This document shows positions 34,612 through 44,132 of a stretch of 64,000 bases of DNA, in pieces; within the stretch, counting starts at the first letter, position 1, and each line of letters starts with the position of its first letter. Source of the stretch: Pseudomonas californiensis (GTDB lineage Bacteria; Pseudomonadota; Gammaproteobacteria; Pseudomonadales; Pseudomonadaceae); assembly GCF_021147775.1 (NCBI RefSeq), contig NZ_JAGTPK010000019.1:32937-96936 (forward strand), written 5' to 3'. The position numbers and the translations under genes were made by a program. Below the pieces are notes generated by a model. The model worked only from the letters and a program-made list of their open reading frames with translations, was not told the DNA's origin and did no database searches.

Positions 34612-35717
34612 GCACCGTCGCGCCTGCATGTGGCTGGCGGTGGCCAGCCTGCAATGGCTGGTCGCGGGCATGGCGCTGGCCGACACCTGTGGCTGGCCTG
34701 CCTGGGAGGCGTATCGTCAGAACCTGATCAGCCCCGATGGGCGAGTGATCGACGGTTCGTTCGAGCAGCAGGTCACTACCTCGGAAGGGCAGAGCTATGC
34801 ACTGTTCTTTTCGCTGGTGGCCAATGATCGGCAACGCTTTCAGCAGCTGTTGGACTGGACCCGCAACAACCTGGCAGACGGTGATCTGGAGCGTCAGTTG
34901 CCAGCCTGGCAATGGGGACGCGATCCACAAGGGCACTGGCGTGTGCTGGACAGCAACAATGCCAGCGATGCCGATCTGTGGATCGCCTACAGCTTGCTGG
35001 AAGCCGGGCGTCTGTGGGATCGACCTGATTACGAACGCCTTGGCGAGCACCTGCTGTGGCGCAGCGCAGCACAGACGCTGCGCAAGTTGCCGGGGCTCGG
35101 GCTGATGCTGTTGCCCGGCGATACCGGTTTCGAGTCGTCCGCAGGCTGGCGTCTGAACCCCAGTTACCTGCCCCCGCAATTGCTGGCCAGGTTCGCGACG
35201 ATTGCGCCGATCTGGGCGGAGGTTGCGCGTAACCAGCAACGTCTTTTGCTGGAAGGCACGCCCCAGGGCCTGGCGCCTGACTGGCTGATGTGGCGCGCCA
35301 ATCAGCGCTGGTCTGCTGACCCCGCCGGTCCCAAGGGCAGCTACGACGCGATTCGCGTGTATCTGTGGCTGGGCATGCTCGACGCCCACGCCGCAGGGCG
35401 TGCCGAGTTGCTGGCGCATTTCGCGCCGCTGCTGCACGCCACGCAAGAGCGCGGCGTGCCAGAGCAGGTCGATAACGCTCAGCGGGGCTGTCAACGGCAC
35501 CGGGCCGGTGGGTTTTTCGGCCGCCCTGTTGCCGTTTCTGGCCGATCAACCCGCAGTGCTGCAAGCCCAGCGCGAGCGCGTACGGCAAACGCCGCCCGCA
35601 AGCGACGCCTACTACAACCAATCGCTGTTGCTGTTCGGCCAGGGCTGGGATGAACAGCGTTATCGCTTTGACAAGAACGGGCTGTTGCAGCCCCGGCGGG
35701 GCGCTGCATGCCAATGA
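34604..35717 (+). pseudogene. bcsZ: bcsZ endoglucanase with +1 frameshift
   Basis: Family 8 endo-1,4-glucanase of the cellulose operon. The signal peptide ends near MALA/DTC. TTSEGQSYALFFSL holds the catalytic Glu and KGSYDAIRVYLWLG the Asp. After PEQVD (about 35473) the frame runs into unrelated residues. The conserved C-terminus LSGAVNGTGPVGFSAALLPF continues one frame over to the stop at 35717. Deleting one A at 35474-35475 restores PEQVDTLSGAVNG. The truncated product keeps both catalytic residues but loses about 80 residues of the helical barrel, so it is probably inactive. A sequencing error is possible. The start overlaps the bcsB stop. Confidence 0.85.
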
Positions 35718-38700
35718 TGAACAGGCTCACATGGCACGCGACGCTGGCGCTGGGCTGTTTCTGCAGCCCGCTGATGGCCGACACCGCGCCACAGACAACG
35801 CAGGACCAGCAGCAATGGTTGCTGCAACAGATGCGCATCGGCGAAGCCTCGTACCGTAACGATCTGGTGCGTGATTCGCTGGCGCGCCTGGAGCTGATCG
35901 CCCCGGATCACCCGCAGGTTCTGGTGGGGGAGGTCCGGCAAGTGCTCGCCGAGCCTGTCGACAATCATCGTCAGGCGCGTCTTGATCGGTTGCTGGCCAG
36001 GCTTGCGGCCGTTGCGCCCGATTCCCCGGCGCTGCGCCAGGCGCAGGCTTTGATCAGGCTTCAGGCCACCGATGGCATCAGGCAGTTGCAGCAGGCCCGG
36101 CTGTTGGCCGCTGCGGGCCGTTTCGAGGAATCGACGGCAGCGTTCGAGCAGTTATTTGGCAAGGAGCCTGCTGACCTCGCCTCGGCGCTGGAGTACTACG
36201 CGGCGCGCAGCCGTGTGGCCGGTCAACGCCGAGTGGTCATCGAGCAACTGCGTCAGCTCGATGCGACGTACCCGGGCAGCGCGGCTTTACGTCAGCTGCG
36301 AGTGGGGCTGTATTTTGCCGAGAACCGCAATGACGAAGCCCTTGACGTCTTGCATCAATTGGCAGCGGACCCACAGGCCAGCGCCAACGCAGCCGAACGT
36401 GAATACAACTACTTGATCAAGCTGCCGGCAGGCCCCGGGACGGTTCGTGCCTGGCAGACGTTCGTGCGTTATTACCCTTATTCGCCCTTCACCCCGCAGG
36501 CGACAGCGCAATTGAACAGCCAACAGCAGTTACTGGCTGATCCCGCCTGGCAGGCCGGGGTCAAGGCCCGGCTGATGCTTGATCAGAACCGTGACAGCGC
36601 AATGGCCGAAGGTCTGTTGCGGCGTGCGTTGAAAGGCTACCCGCAAGACCCGGCGCTGTACGGCGCATTGGGCACCGCGTTGATGCGTCAGGACAAATAC
36701 CCGGCCGCCTTCGAGGCTTTCAGCCAGGCGCTGGCCAAGGAGCAGGACACCGATTACATCAGCAAATGGCAGGACCTGCAGGCGGCCACCCGCAATTGGA
36801 TGATCCTGCAAAAGGCCGATCAGGCCCTGCAACGAGGCGACTATAACGCCGCGCGTCAGGGTTACAGTCAGGCTCGCACGTTACGCCCGGACAACGCCGA
36901 CCCACTGATTGGTCTGGCCAATGTGGCCCTTGCCGAGCATGACGACATCCGCGCCGAAGCGCTGTTGTTGCAGGCCCGCAGGCTCGAACCCGGCAGCGGT
37001 AATGTGGTGCGTGCGCTGGTGCGGCTTTACCAGCGACAGTCCAGCGACAAGGCGCAGACCTTTCTCGACAGCCTGCCGGTCAGCAATCAGGCAGAGTTCG
37101 CCGCCCTGCGCCGCAGCATCGAGCTCGAGCGTCTGAACCTGCAGGCCGATGCCGCCGAGCAACGCAAGGACTGGCCGCAACTGGTCAACCTGCTCAAGCA
37201 GATCCGTACCCTGGATGCGGACAACCCGTGGCTGACTTACCGGCTGGCCAACGCCGACATCAGCCTCGGTCGACCGCGTGACGCCGATGATGCGTTTGCC
37301 GTGTTGCTGGCGCGCCAGGGCCGTGATCCGCAGGCGCGCTATGCTCATGGTCTGTTTCTGGCCAGCGCTGGCCGGGATGCCGAGGTGCTGGAGACGCTGA
37401 AGCAGATTCCCACGGCTGCCTGGACCGACAACATGCGTGAGCTGGCGGGCCGTATCACACGTCGCCAATTGCTGGCCGAGGCCGACAGATTACGCGCGCG
37501 GGGGCAGGAACCCGCCGCCATTGCCCTGTTGATGCGTGCGCCGACGGTCGATGATCTGGGGACTGTGGCTGACTGGGCCGCGCAGCGCGGCGATCAGGTT
37601 CAGGCTGAAAGAGGCTACCGTGCGGTGCTCAAGCGTGAACCCGGCAACAGCGAAGCACAATTGGGGCTGATTGAAGCGTTACTGGCGAGCGGACGCTTGC
37701 CCGCTGCCCGTCAGGCTTTACAGCGTTTTGCCCCGACGCAGGCACTGGCGGTGGGCCAACAGCGCCGCCTGGCCAATGCCTGGTCGGCAGTCGGCGACCC
37801 CGACAAGGCCACGGCGCTGTTCAATGAGCTGCTGAAAACCCCGCAGAGCGATCCGTTGATTTATCGCGATGCGGCACGCCTGGTCGCCAAGGACCATCCG
37901 CAGCAGGCGCTCGATCATTACGCACGCAGCATGGCTGCCGCGGGCCTGACCCCGTCGGTCAGCGTCGCGGCGGCTCAGAGGTCGCGTGACGATGGCGCGA
38001 TGACCCAGGCCAGTCGCGCCACGGATGCCGACGACTGGCTGCCCCGCGGCATTCGCAGTGACGTCGAGACGCTGTATCAGGCGCAAAATCCAACGGTCAA
38101 TCTGTACCGCGATTTTGCCTGGCGCACCGACAACACCTCGCCTGGAATTTCCGATCTCACGACCCAGACCACCATCCTGCGCATCGACGCGCCGCTGGCT
38201 CAGGGCCAGGGTTTCGTCCAGGCCGAACAGGTCGATCTGCAAGTCAGTGATTTCGACACCGATGCCGACGGTCTGCACCGTGAGGCGTTTGGCACTTGTG
38301 CCGTGCAGTTGCGCGACCGTGCGACAGGTGATGCCGTCGCCAATGGCTGTCGCAGCCGTTCACAAAGCGTCAGCGGTCCAAGCCTTGCCGTGGGCTGGAA
38401 GAACGCGCAGTGGAACGTCGACCTGGGTCATACCCCGGCCGGTTTCGAAGTCGGCAACTGGTTGGGTGGGGTGGGTTACAGCAGTGACTGGCAGTCCATT
38501 GGCTGGACTCTGACCGCGTCGCGTCGCCCGTTGAGCAACTCGGTGGTGTCCTATGCCGGAGCAGTCGATCCGATCACGGGCACCCGTTGGGGCGGCGTCA
38601 CCAGCAACGGCCTCACCTTGAACCTGAGCCACGATGAAGGCGGTGTCGATGGCGTCTGGGCAAGCCTGGGACAGCATTGGCTGGTGGGCCGCAATGTGGT

Positions 38701-39277
38701 CGATAACCAGCGCCGCAGTGCAATGGGAGGTTACTACTACCGGCTGGTTGAGCGCGCCAATGAGCGCATGCGCACCGGCCTGACGCTGATGTACTGGAGT
38801 TACGACAAGGACCTGAGTGACTACACCCTGGGGCAGGGCGGCTATTACAGTCCTCAGCAGTATTATTCGATCGGTGTGCCGTTCAGCTATGCCTGGCGCA
38901 CGGCCAATTGGTCGGTGCAGCTGGACAGTTCACTGGGCTGGTCATTCTCCAAAAGTGACAGCAGCGACCTGTACCCATTGGACGGGCCGGCTGGCAAGTT
39001 CTTCACCGATGCCGCCGCTGCCGGGCTGGACGTGGACAGCTCGACGACCCTGACGTCTGCCGCAAGCAGCAGCGCCGGTGTCAGTGTCGGGCTGCGCGGC
39101 TTGCTGGAGCGTCGTCTGTCCGATCATTGGGTGGTGGGTTCCGGGGTGAGCTGGCAGCACAGTGAAGGCTATGCGCCGAGTCGTGCGGTGCTTTATCTGC
39201 GTTATACCTTCGACCTCTGGCGTGGCAGCCTGCCCATGCCGCTGGAACCGGTGACGCCGTATGGCGACATGCGCTGA
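35714..39277 (+). CDS. bcsC: Cellulose outer-membrane porin and TPR scaffold BcsC
   Basis: About 1187 residues (ATG 35708 or 35714; the latter makes an ATGA overlap with the bcsZ stop). The signal peptide ends near LMA/DTA. About 750 residues of TPR helices follow, for example ALYGALGTALMRQDKYPAAFEAF and AQARTLRPDNADPLIGLANV-type units. The C-terminal 350 residues form an outer-membrane beta barrel (NPTVNLYRDFAWRTDN onward) ending YLRYTFDLWRG. It exports the glucan across the outer membrane. The last gene of the operon is followed by a repeat-rich tail. Confidence 0.93.
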   Translation: MMNRLTWHATLALGCFCSPLMADTAPQTTQDQQQWLLQQMRIGEASYRNDLVRDSLARLELIAPDHPQVLVGEVRQVLAEPVDNHRQARLDRLLARLAAVAPDSPALRQAQALIRLQATDGIRQLQQARLLAAAGRFEESTAAFEQLFGKEPADLASALEYYAARSRVAGQRRVVIEQLRQLDATYPGSAALRQLRVGLYFAENRNDEALDVLHQLAADPQASANAAEREYNYLIKLPAGPGTVRAWQTFVRYYPYSPFTPQATAQLNSQQQLLADPAWQAGVKARLMLDQNRDSAMAEGLLRRALKGYPQDPALYGALGTALMRQDKYPAAFEAFSQALAKEQDTDYISKWQDLQAATRNWMILQKADQALQRGDYNAARQGYSQARTLRPDNADPLIGLANVALAEHDDIRAEALLLQARRLEPGSGNVVRALVRLYQRQSSDKAQTFLDSLPVSNQAEFAALRRSIELERLNLQADAAEQRKDWPQLVNLLKQIRTLDADNPWLTYRLANADISLGRPRDADDAFAVLLARQGRDPQARYAHGLFLASAGRDAEVLETLKQIPTAAWTDNMRELAGRITRRQLLAEADRLRARGQEPAAIALLMRAPTVDDLGTVADWAAQRGDQVQAERGYRAVLKREPGNSEAQLGLIEALLASGRLPAARQALQRFAPTQALAVGQQRRLANAWSAVGDPDKATALFNELLKTPQSDPLIYRDAARLVAKDHPQQALDHYARSMAAAGLTPSVSVAAAQRSRDDGAMTQASRATDADDWLPRGIRSDVETLYQAQNPTVNLYRDFAWRTDNTSPGISDLTTQTTILRIDAPLAQGQGFVQAEQVDLQVSDFDTDADGLHREAFGTCAVQLRDRATGDAVANGCRSRSQSVSGPSLAVGWKNAQWNVDLGHTPAGFEVGNWLGGVGYSSDWQSIGWTLTASRRPLSNSVVSYAGAVDPITGTRWGGVTSNGLTLNLSHDEGGVDGVWASLGQHWLVGRNVVDNQRRSAMGGYYYRLVERANERMRTGLTLMYWSYDKDLSDYTLGQGGYYSPQQYYSIGVPFSYAWRTANWSVQLDSSLGWSFSKSDSSDLYPLDGPAGKFFTDAAAAGLDVDSSTTLTSAASSSAGVSVGLRGLLERRLSDHWVVGSGVSWQHSEGYAPSRAVLYLRYTFDLWRGSLPMPLEPVTPYGDMR

Positions 39278-39288
39278 TGCCTGAACTG

Positions 39289-39380
39289 ATAGCTATCTAT
39301 ATAGATAGCTATATATCTATATGCATAGCTATCTATCTATACAGATAGATAGCTGGCTGGATAGATAGATAGCAGCCAGC
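39289..39380. repeat. GATA-type simple repeat with nested palindromes after bcsC
   Basis: A 24-base perfect palindrome (arms ATAGCTATCTAT / ATAGATAGCTAT, 39289-39312) is followed by a 12-base stem with a four-base loop (39327-39338 and 39343-39354). A GCTGGCTG / CAGCCAGC stem encloses three GATA units (39352-39380). The words are the same as those after mltA at 24826, so the cellulose operon is bracketed by related repeats. It may act as transcription terminator. Confidence 0.8.
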
Positions 39381-39407
39381 GGCGTCGATGATTTCGTCAC
39401 CAGCGGC

Positions 39408-39869
39408 CTATGCCAGGCGTGGATCTATTGAAAACTCCAGCTCGGTGGCCGTCCGCACCACCTCTGCAAACGCAGGATGACGAACATTGAGCAGGTAGTT
39501 GGATTCGCGCGCGATGATCACGCTTGGCACCGCCAGCGCCAGGCTTTGTCCGGAGGTCAGCCAGGCATCACCGAATGACGCAGTAGCTGGCGGAGCAGGC
39601 TCTTCGCGCCAGTCTGGCGGCAGGGTGTCGGCGCGAGCGTTGAGGACATGTTCTTCAGCGATCTGCAGTTCAAGCATTGCGTAGTGTTGAGCCACGCCCG
39701 CATTGCCCAGATGAACCAGCACCTCAAGCAACGCCAGCGATTCGCTGCCGGCGCAATACACGCAGGCATTGCCTTTGCTGTTCCAGCGTCCGCCATAAAG
39801 TTTGGCACCTTCACCGTCGAACGCCTGAGCGAGCCACTTGCGCTTGACCAGGCGATAGACCGCAATCAC
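39408..39869 (-). CDS. res: RES-domain toxin
   Basis: 153 residues with the RES signature: YRLVKRKW at the start, GEGAKLYGGRWNSKGNACVYC with the conserved Arg and Gly-Gly-Arg-Trp-Asn, and ALLEVLVHL with the conserved Glu. RES toxins of type II systems degrade cellular NAD+ and halt growth. The ATG overlaps the stop of the antitoxin gene (ATGA, 39866-39869), the normal xre-res arrangement. Confidence 0.92.
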   Translation of the reverse strand: MIAVYRLVKRKWLAQAFDGEGAKLYGGRWNSKGNACVYCAGSESLALLEVLVHLGNAGVAQHYAMLELQIAEEHVLNARADTLPPDWREEPAPPATASFGDAWLTSGQSLALAVPSVIIARESNYLLNVRHPAFAEVVRTATELEFSIDPRLA

Positions 39870-40315
39870 GCGACCACGCCGTGTTCAAGCCGGCCGATCA
39901 GGTCAAGCACTGCCTGAGCCTCTGCCGAGGTGGCGAGCATTTCCAGCGGCCGCCGATGGCCCAGCCCATAGACCGGGTTGGCTAGCCAGATACGGGTTGC
40001 CGGTGCATCGTCCTCGAACAGATCCAGCGCGGCCTTATAGACCGCTGCCAGGCGAAACAGGCGGTCGCTTTCTTCTGCGTTGAACTGACGAACCTTGAGA
40101 CGACGCTGCAAGGTGGCCGGGGCGATGCCCAGGTGTTCGGCCAGCGTCGAGCGGTTCAGGTCAGTGTATTGCGCCAGACGCTCGAACACTTCGTAGGGCA
40201 GCCCGTTGCGCAACGCGGTATAGAGACGTGCGCCGCGAGGAGGAATACCCAGCTGTTGCCAGAAGTCCGGCGGCTGGCTCACGGCGGGATGGTAGTCGCG
40301 TATGGGCAAGGACAT
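39866..40315 (-). CDS. xre: Xre/MbcA/ParS-type antitoxin
   Basis: 149 residues. The N-terminal helix-turn-helix region (YEVFERLAQYTDLNRSTLAEHLGIAPATLQRRL) binds DNA. The C-terminal DUF2384 toxin-binding domain has LFEDDAPATRIWLANPVYGLGHRRPLEML. It neutralises the RES toxin and represses the operon. The upstream 490 bases (40316-40805) hold no gene and separate it from the divergent response regulator. Confidence 0.92.
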   Translation of the reverse strand: MSLPIRDYHPAVSQPPDFWQQLGIPPRGARLYTALRNGLPYEVFERLAQYTDLNRSTLAEHLGIAPATLQRRLKVRQFNAEESDRLFRLAAVYKAALDLFEDDAPATRIWLANPVYGLGHRRPLEMLATSAEAQAVLDLIGRLEHGVVA

Positions 40316-40805
40316 GACAAACCTTCTCTATCGAATGATTGTTAATAAAACTATCACTTGATAATAGGCCTCTTGGGGCTGAAGCGATAGCGTCGGATAC
40401 AACTGCGCGGTTTTTTCAGACCTTTCGTCTTGTTGACTGCGCCGATAGACAGGGCTGCTCTGGATATAACCCTATGTTTATCAGTGAGTTATGCAGACAA
40501 GTTCGTAAAGCAGTTTCAAATATCGCCACAGGCCACGGAAATCAATGCCTGTAGCGATCTTCAACTCTTTCGGATGACGTAAAAAGTGGTTACGGTGGGA
40601 CCCTGAGCATGACAGAAACGGACGTGAAAACCGTCGTTCTTCACGTTGCTGTCAAAACGGATACGTCATGTTTTCGGGATCGCTGTATGGTGATATCAAT
40701 ATGCTATATGGTGGGCAAATAGTGAACGCTATCAACGTTTGACGGGTGTTTTTCAATCCATCACCTGCCGCTGTCAGTCTGATTTTCTGTAGTGAGATTT
40801 CTGCG

Positions 40806-41822
40806 ATGTCCACCCTTGCGCTGTTGATATGCGATGACTCCAATATGGCGCGCAAGCAGTTGATGCGTGCGCTGCCCAGCGACTGGGATGTGTCAGTCAC
40901 CCTGGCGACTCAGGGGCAGGAAGGCCTGGAAGCCATTCGCAGTGGGTTGGGCCAGGTGGTGCTGCTGGACCTGACAATGCCGGTGATGGATGGTTACCAG
41001 ACGCTGGCCGCAATTCGTGCCGAGAACCTCGACGCCAAGGTCATTGTGGTGTCCGGTGACGTGCAGGACGAAGCCGTACGACGGGTCATGGAACTGGGTG
41101 CTCTGGCGTTCCTGAAAAAACCGGCCGACCCGGAAGACCTCAAGCGCACGCTTGAGCGTCTGGGCTTGCTGGGCAAGCCTTCGACGTTGCCCACGTCCGT
41201 GTCGGCGCCAGTCGCTCCGGCACTCAACCGCGACGGGGTGATCAGTTTTCAGGATGCGTTCCGCGAGACCGTCAACGTGGCCATGGGCCGCGCAGCAGCG
41301 TTGCTGGCCAAGGTGCTGGGCGTGTTCGTGCAACTGCCGGTGCCCAATGTGAACATGCTCGAGGTCGGCGAGCTGCACATGGCGCTGGCCGACGCTCACA
41401 GTGATCAGCACCTGACAGCGGTTTGCCAGGGCTACATGGGCGGCGGGATTGCCGGTGAAGCGCTGTTGATCTTCCACGACTCCGAACTCTCCAGCATGTC
41501 GAAACTGATGGGCGGCAATTCCCCCGACTGCTCTGACATGGAGATGCTGCTGGACCTGTCCACAATCCTGATCGGGGCCTGCCTGAGCGGTATCGCCGAG
41601 CAGATAGACGTGGCCTTCTCCCAAGGGCATCCGCAAGTGCTGGGTGCACAGGGCGGCATTGACGAGCTTATCCGGATCAACAGCCAGCGCTGGAAAAAGA
41701 CTCTGGCGGTCGAGATCAGCTACAGCGTGGAAGGGCATGATATTCACTTCGATCTGCTGATGCTGTTCACCGAAGACTCGGTCGATCTGCTGACCAAAAA
41801 ACTCGCCTACCTGATGAGCTGA
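40806..41822 (+). CDS. CheY-CheC response regulator
   Basis: About 338 residues. The N-terminal receiver has the acidic pair CDDSN (residues 9-13), phospho-acceptor Asp in VLLDLTMP, Thr/Ser in VVSGD and Lys in FLKKP. The C-terminal 200 residues resemble CheC/CheX (ELHMALADAHSD, then DLSTILIGACLSGIAEQID). CheC-type domains dephosphorylate CheY-P. The start at 40806 follows a divergent region with the antitoxin. It ends three bases before the diguanylate cyclase, so the two are co-transcribed and likely work as a phospho-controlled c-di-GMP module. Confidence 0.85.
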   Translation: MSTLALLICDDSNMARKQLMRALPSDWDVSVTLATQGQEGLEAIRSGLGQVVLLDLTMPVMDGYQTLAAIRAENLDAKVIVVSGDVQDEAVRRVMELGALAFLKKPADPEDLKRTLERLGLLGKPSTLPTSVSAPVAPALNRDGVISFQDAFRETVNVAMGRAAALLAKVLGVFVQLPVPNVNMLEVGELHMALADAHSDQHLTAVCQGYMGGGIAGEALLIFHDSELSSMSKLMGGNSPDCSDMEMLLDLSTILIGACLSGIAEQIDVAFSQGHPQVLGAQGGIDELIRINSQRWKKTLAVEISYSVEGHDIHFDLLMLFTEDSVDLLTKKLAYLMS

Positions 41823-41825
41823 CCC

Positions 41826-42779
41826 ATGAGCAACGCTATCGAAATCAACGAGCTTCATTGGTTGCTGGCCGTCACCCAGAACATTGACGTAGGCATTGTG
41901 GTACTGGACCTGAACTATCGGGTCTCGGTGTGGAACACGTTCATGGAGAACCGCTCCGGCGTGGTGCCCTACAACGCGATCGACAAGACATTTTTCGAGC
42001 TGTTTCCGGACGTCAATCAGGCGTGGTTCAGCAAGAAGATCGACAACGTCGTGACGCTGGGCACCCCTGCCTTCACGATCTGGGAGCAGCGCCCTTATCT
42101 GGTTCGGTTCAAGAGCTATCAGCCCATCACCGGGCAGGAAGAGTTCATGTACCAGAACACCACGCTGTTCCCGCTGCGCTCGACCACGGGTGAGGTCAGT
42201 CATGTGTGCCTGGTGATCTACGACGTCACAGACGTGGCCACCAATCGTCATCAGTTGCAGGCGGCCAATGCCGAATTGCAGCAGATCTCCAGCATCGACC
42301 GGCTGACCGGGCTGTATAACCGTGGTCACTGGGAGGATGCGCTCAAGATTGAATTCGCCAGGCACACGCGCTACGGCTCCAATGCAGCGCTGGTGATGCT
42401 CGACATCGACCATTTCAAGACCGTCAATGACAGCCATGGGCATCAGGTCGGCGACAAGGTGCTGCGTTCGATTGCGGCCCTGGTTCACTCGCGGGTACGC
42501 ACAGTGGATGTTGCCGGGCGTTACGGCGGGGAAGAGTTTGCGGTGCTGCTGCCCGACACCGACAAGGCTGGGGCGCTGCTCTTTGCCGAGCGTCTGCGCA
42601 AGGCCGTGGAGGAGAGCGAGTTTCTTCACGAGAGCCACTCAATCCGCTGCACCATCAGCCTCGGGGTGGCGGACCTGAGTACACCGACCACCGACTACAC
42701 GTCGCTGATCGAATGGGCGGATCAGGCCATGTACGCGGCGAAGCGAAAAGGGCGCAATCAGGTCTGCGCTCACGAATGA
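41826..42779 (+). CDS. PAS-GGDEF diguanylate cyclase
   Basis: 317 residues, soluble. A PAS domain (about 15-130) with VGIVVLDLNYRVSVWN is followed by GGDEF. DRLTGLYNRGHWED opens it, LDIDHFKTVNDSHGHQVGD has the metal Asp, and GRYGGEEFAVLLPD is the active site. RTVD lies five residues before GRY-GGEEF as an inhibitory I-site, so product feedback is expected. c-di-GMP made here could act on BcsA PilZ, BcsE and other effectors; the cellulose operon ends 2.5 kb away. It is coupled to the upstream CheY-CheC gene. Confidence 0.92.
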   Translation: MSNAIEINELHWLLAVTQNIDVGIVVLDLNYRVSVWNTFMENRSGVVPYNAIDKTFFELFPDVNQAWFSKKIDNVVTLGTPAFTIWEQRPYLVRFKSYQPITGQEEFMYQNTTLFPLRSTTGEVSHVCLVIYDVTDVATNRHQLQAANAELQQISSIDRLTGLYNRGHWEDALKIEFARHTRYGSNAALVMLDIDHFKTVNDSHGHQVGDKVLRSIAALVHSRVRTVDVAGRYGGEEFAVLLPDTDKAGALLFAERLRKAVEESEFLHESHSIRCTISLGVADLSTPTTDYTSLIEWADQAMYAAKRKGRNQVCAHE

Positions 42780-42848
42780 AACACGTCCTGCGGGCTTGAT
42801 ACCGCTCGTGCTAGGATCGCGATTTTTCCGCTGACGCTCAGGGACATC

Positions 42849-44105
42849 ATGCGATCTCAAGCCACCCTCACTGTTTTGCCTGTCGAGCGCCCACTGGTCG
42901 GGCGCGTCAGCCCGCCCGGTTCCAAGTCGATCACCAACCGTGCACTGCTGCTGGCAGGCCTGGCCAAAGGCACCAGCCGCCTGACCGGCGCGCTGAAAAG
43001 TGACGACACCCGGGTGATGTCCGAAGCGCTGCGTCTGATGGGCGTGCAGGTCGACGAGCCGGACGACAGCACGTTTGTGGTCACCAGTTCCGGCCAGTGG
43101 CACGCACCGCAACAAGCGCTGTTTCTGGGCAATGCCGGGACCGCAACCCGTTTTCTGACCGCAGCACTGGCCAACTTCGAAGGCGACTTCGTGGTGGACG
43201 GTGATGAGTACATGCGCAAGCGCCCGATCGGTCCGCTGGTCGATGCCCTGCAGCGCATGGGTGTTGAAGTCAGCGCACCCTCCGGCTGCCCGCCGGTAGC
43301 GATCAAGGGCCGGGGCGGGCTGGCGGCGGGTCGTATCGATATCGACGGCAACCTGTCCAGTCAGTACGTGTCGGCGCTGCTGATGGCCGGTGCCTGCGGC
43401 AAGGGGCCTGTCGAGGTTGCCTTGACCGGCAGCGAGATCGGCGCGCGTGGCTATGTCGACCTGACGCTGGCGGCAATGCAGGCCTTTGGCGCGCAAGTGC
43501 AGGCCATGGGTGACGTGGCCTGGCGCGTCTCGGCCACCGGCTACCGTGCCACGGACTTCCATATCGAGCCGGATGCGTCGGCGGCCACTTATCTGTGGGC
43601 TGCGCAGGCGTTGACGGGCGGTGAGATCGACCTGGGCGTGGCCAGCGATGCCTTCACTCAACCGGACGCCCTGGCCAGCCAGATCATCGAACGCTTCCCG
43701 AACATGCCGGCCGTGATCGATGGCTCGCAAATGCAGGACGCGATTCCGACGCTGGCGGTGCTGGCTGCCTTCAACAATCAGCCGGTGCGCTTTGTCGGCA
43801 TCGCCAACCTGCGGGTCAAGGAATGCGACCGTGTTACAGCGCTGTCGCAGGGTCTGTGCGCCATTGCGCCGGGGCTGGCGGTCGAAGAAGGTGATGACTT
43901 GCTGGTGCACGCCAATCCGGCGCTGGCAGGCACGACCGTCGACGCGCTGATCGATACTCACGCCGATCACCGCATTGCCATGTGCTTTGCCCTGGCAGGC
44001 CTGAAAATCGCCGGTATCCGGATTCTCGATCCCGATTGCGTCGGCAAGACCTACCCAGGCTACTGGGATGCGCTGGCTTCACTGGGTGTGAGCATTCAAC
44101 GCTGA
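42849..44105 (+). CDS. aroA: EPSP synthase, stand-alone variant
   Basis: 418 residues. It makes 5-enolpyruvylshikimate-3-phosphate in the aromatic pathway. PPGSKSITNRALLLAGLA (about 22-39) is the substrate-binding start, LFLGNAGTATRFLTAAL the PEP/inhibitor loop, RKRPIGPLVDAL follows, and KECDRV and DHRIAMCFALAG lie near the end. In the loop, residues 95-102 read NAGTATRF. The E. coli enzyme has M and P where this one has T and F. In most Pseudomonas the housekeeping AroA is fused to a prephenate dehydrogenase, so this free copy is probably a second, divergent one. It is monocistronic. Confidence 0.9.
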   Translation: MRSQATLTVLPVERPLVGRVSPPGSKSITNRALLLAGLAKGTSRLTGALKSDDTRVMSEALRLMGVQVDEPDDSTFVVTSSGQWHAPQQALFLGNAGTATRFLTAALANFEGDFVVDGDEYMRKRPIGPLVDALQRMGVEVSAPSGCPPVAIKGRGGLAAGRIDIDGNLSSQYVSALLMAGACGKGPVEVALTGSEIGARGYVDLTLAAMQAFGAQVQAMGDVAWRVSATGYRATDFHIEPDASAATYLWAAQALTGGEIDLGVASDAFTQPDALASQIIERFPNMPAVIDGSQMQDAIPTLAVLAAFNNQPVRFVGIANLRVKECDRVTALSQGLCAIAPGLAVEEGDDLLVHANPALAGTTVDALIDTHADHRIAMCFALAGLKIAGIRILDPDCVGKTYPGYWDALASLGVSIQR

Positions 44106-44132
44106 TCCTTGTCGTGTGCGGTGGCCGTTCTG

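Noticed and set aside
39289..39380. CRISPR-like repeat array
   Set aside because: The repeats are short GATA units without unique spacers of constant length, and no cas genes are present.
40893..42638. Long leftward open frame opposite the regulator and cyclase
   Set aside because: It covers two genes with clear domains and their junction, and has no recognisable protein pattern.
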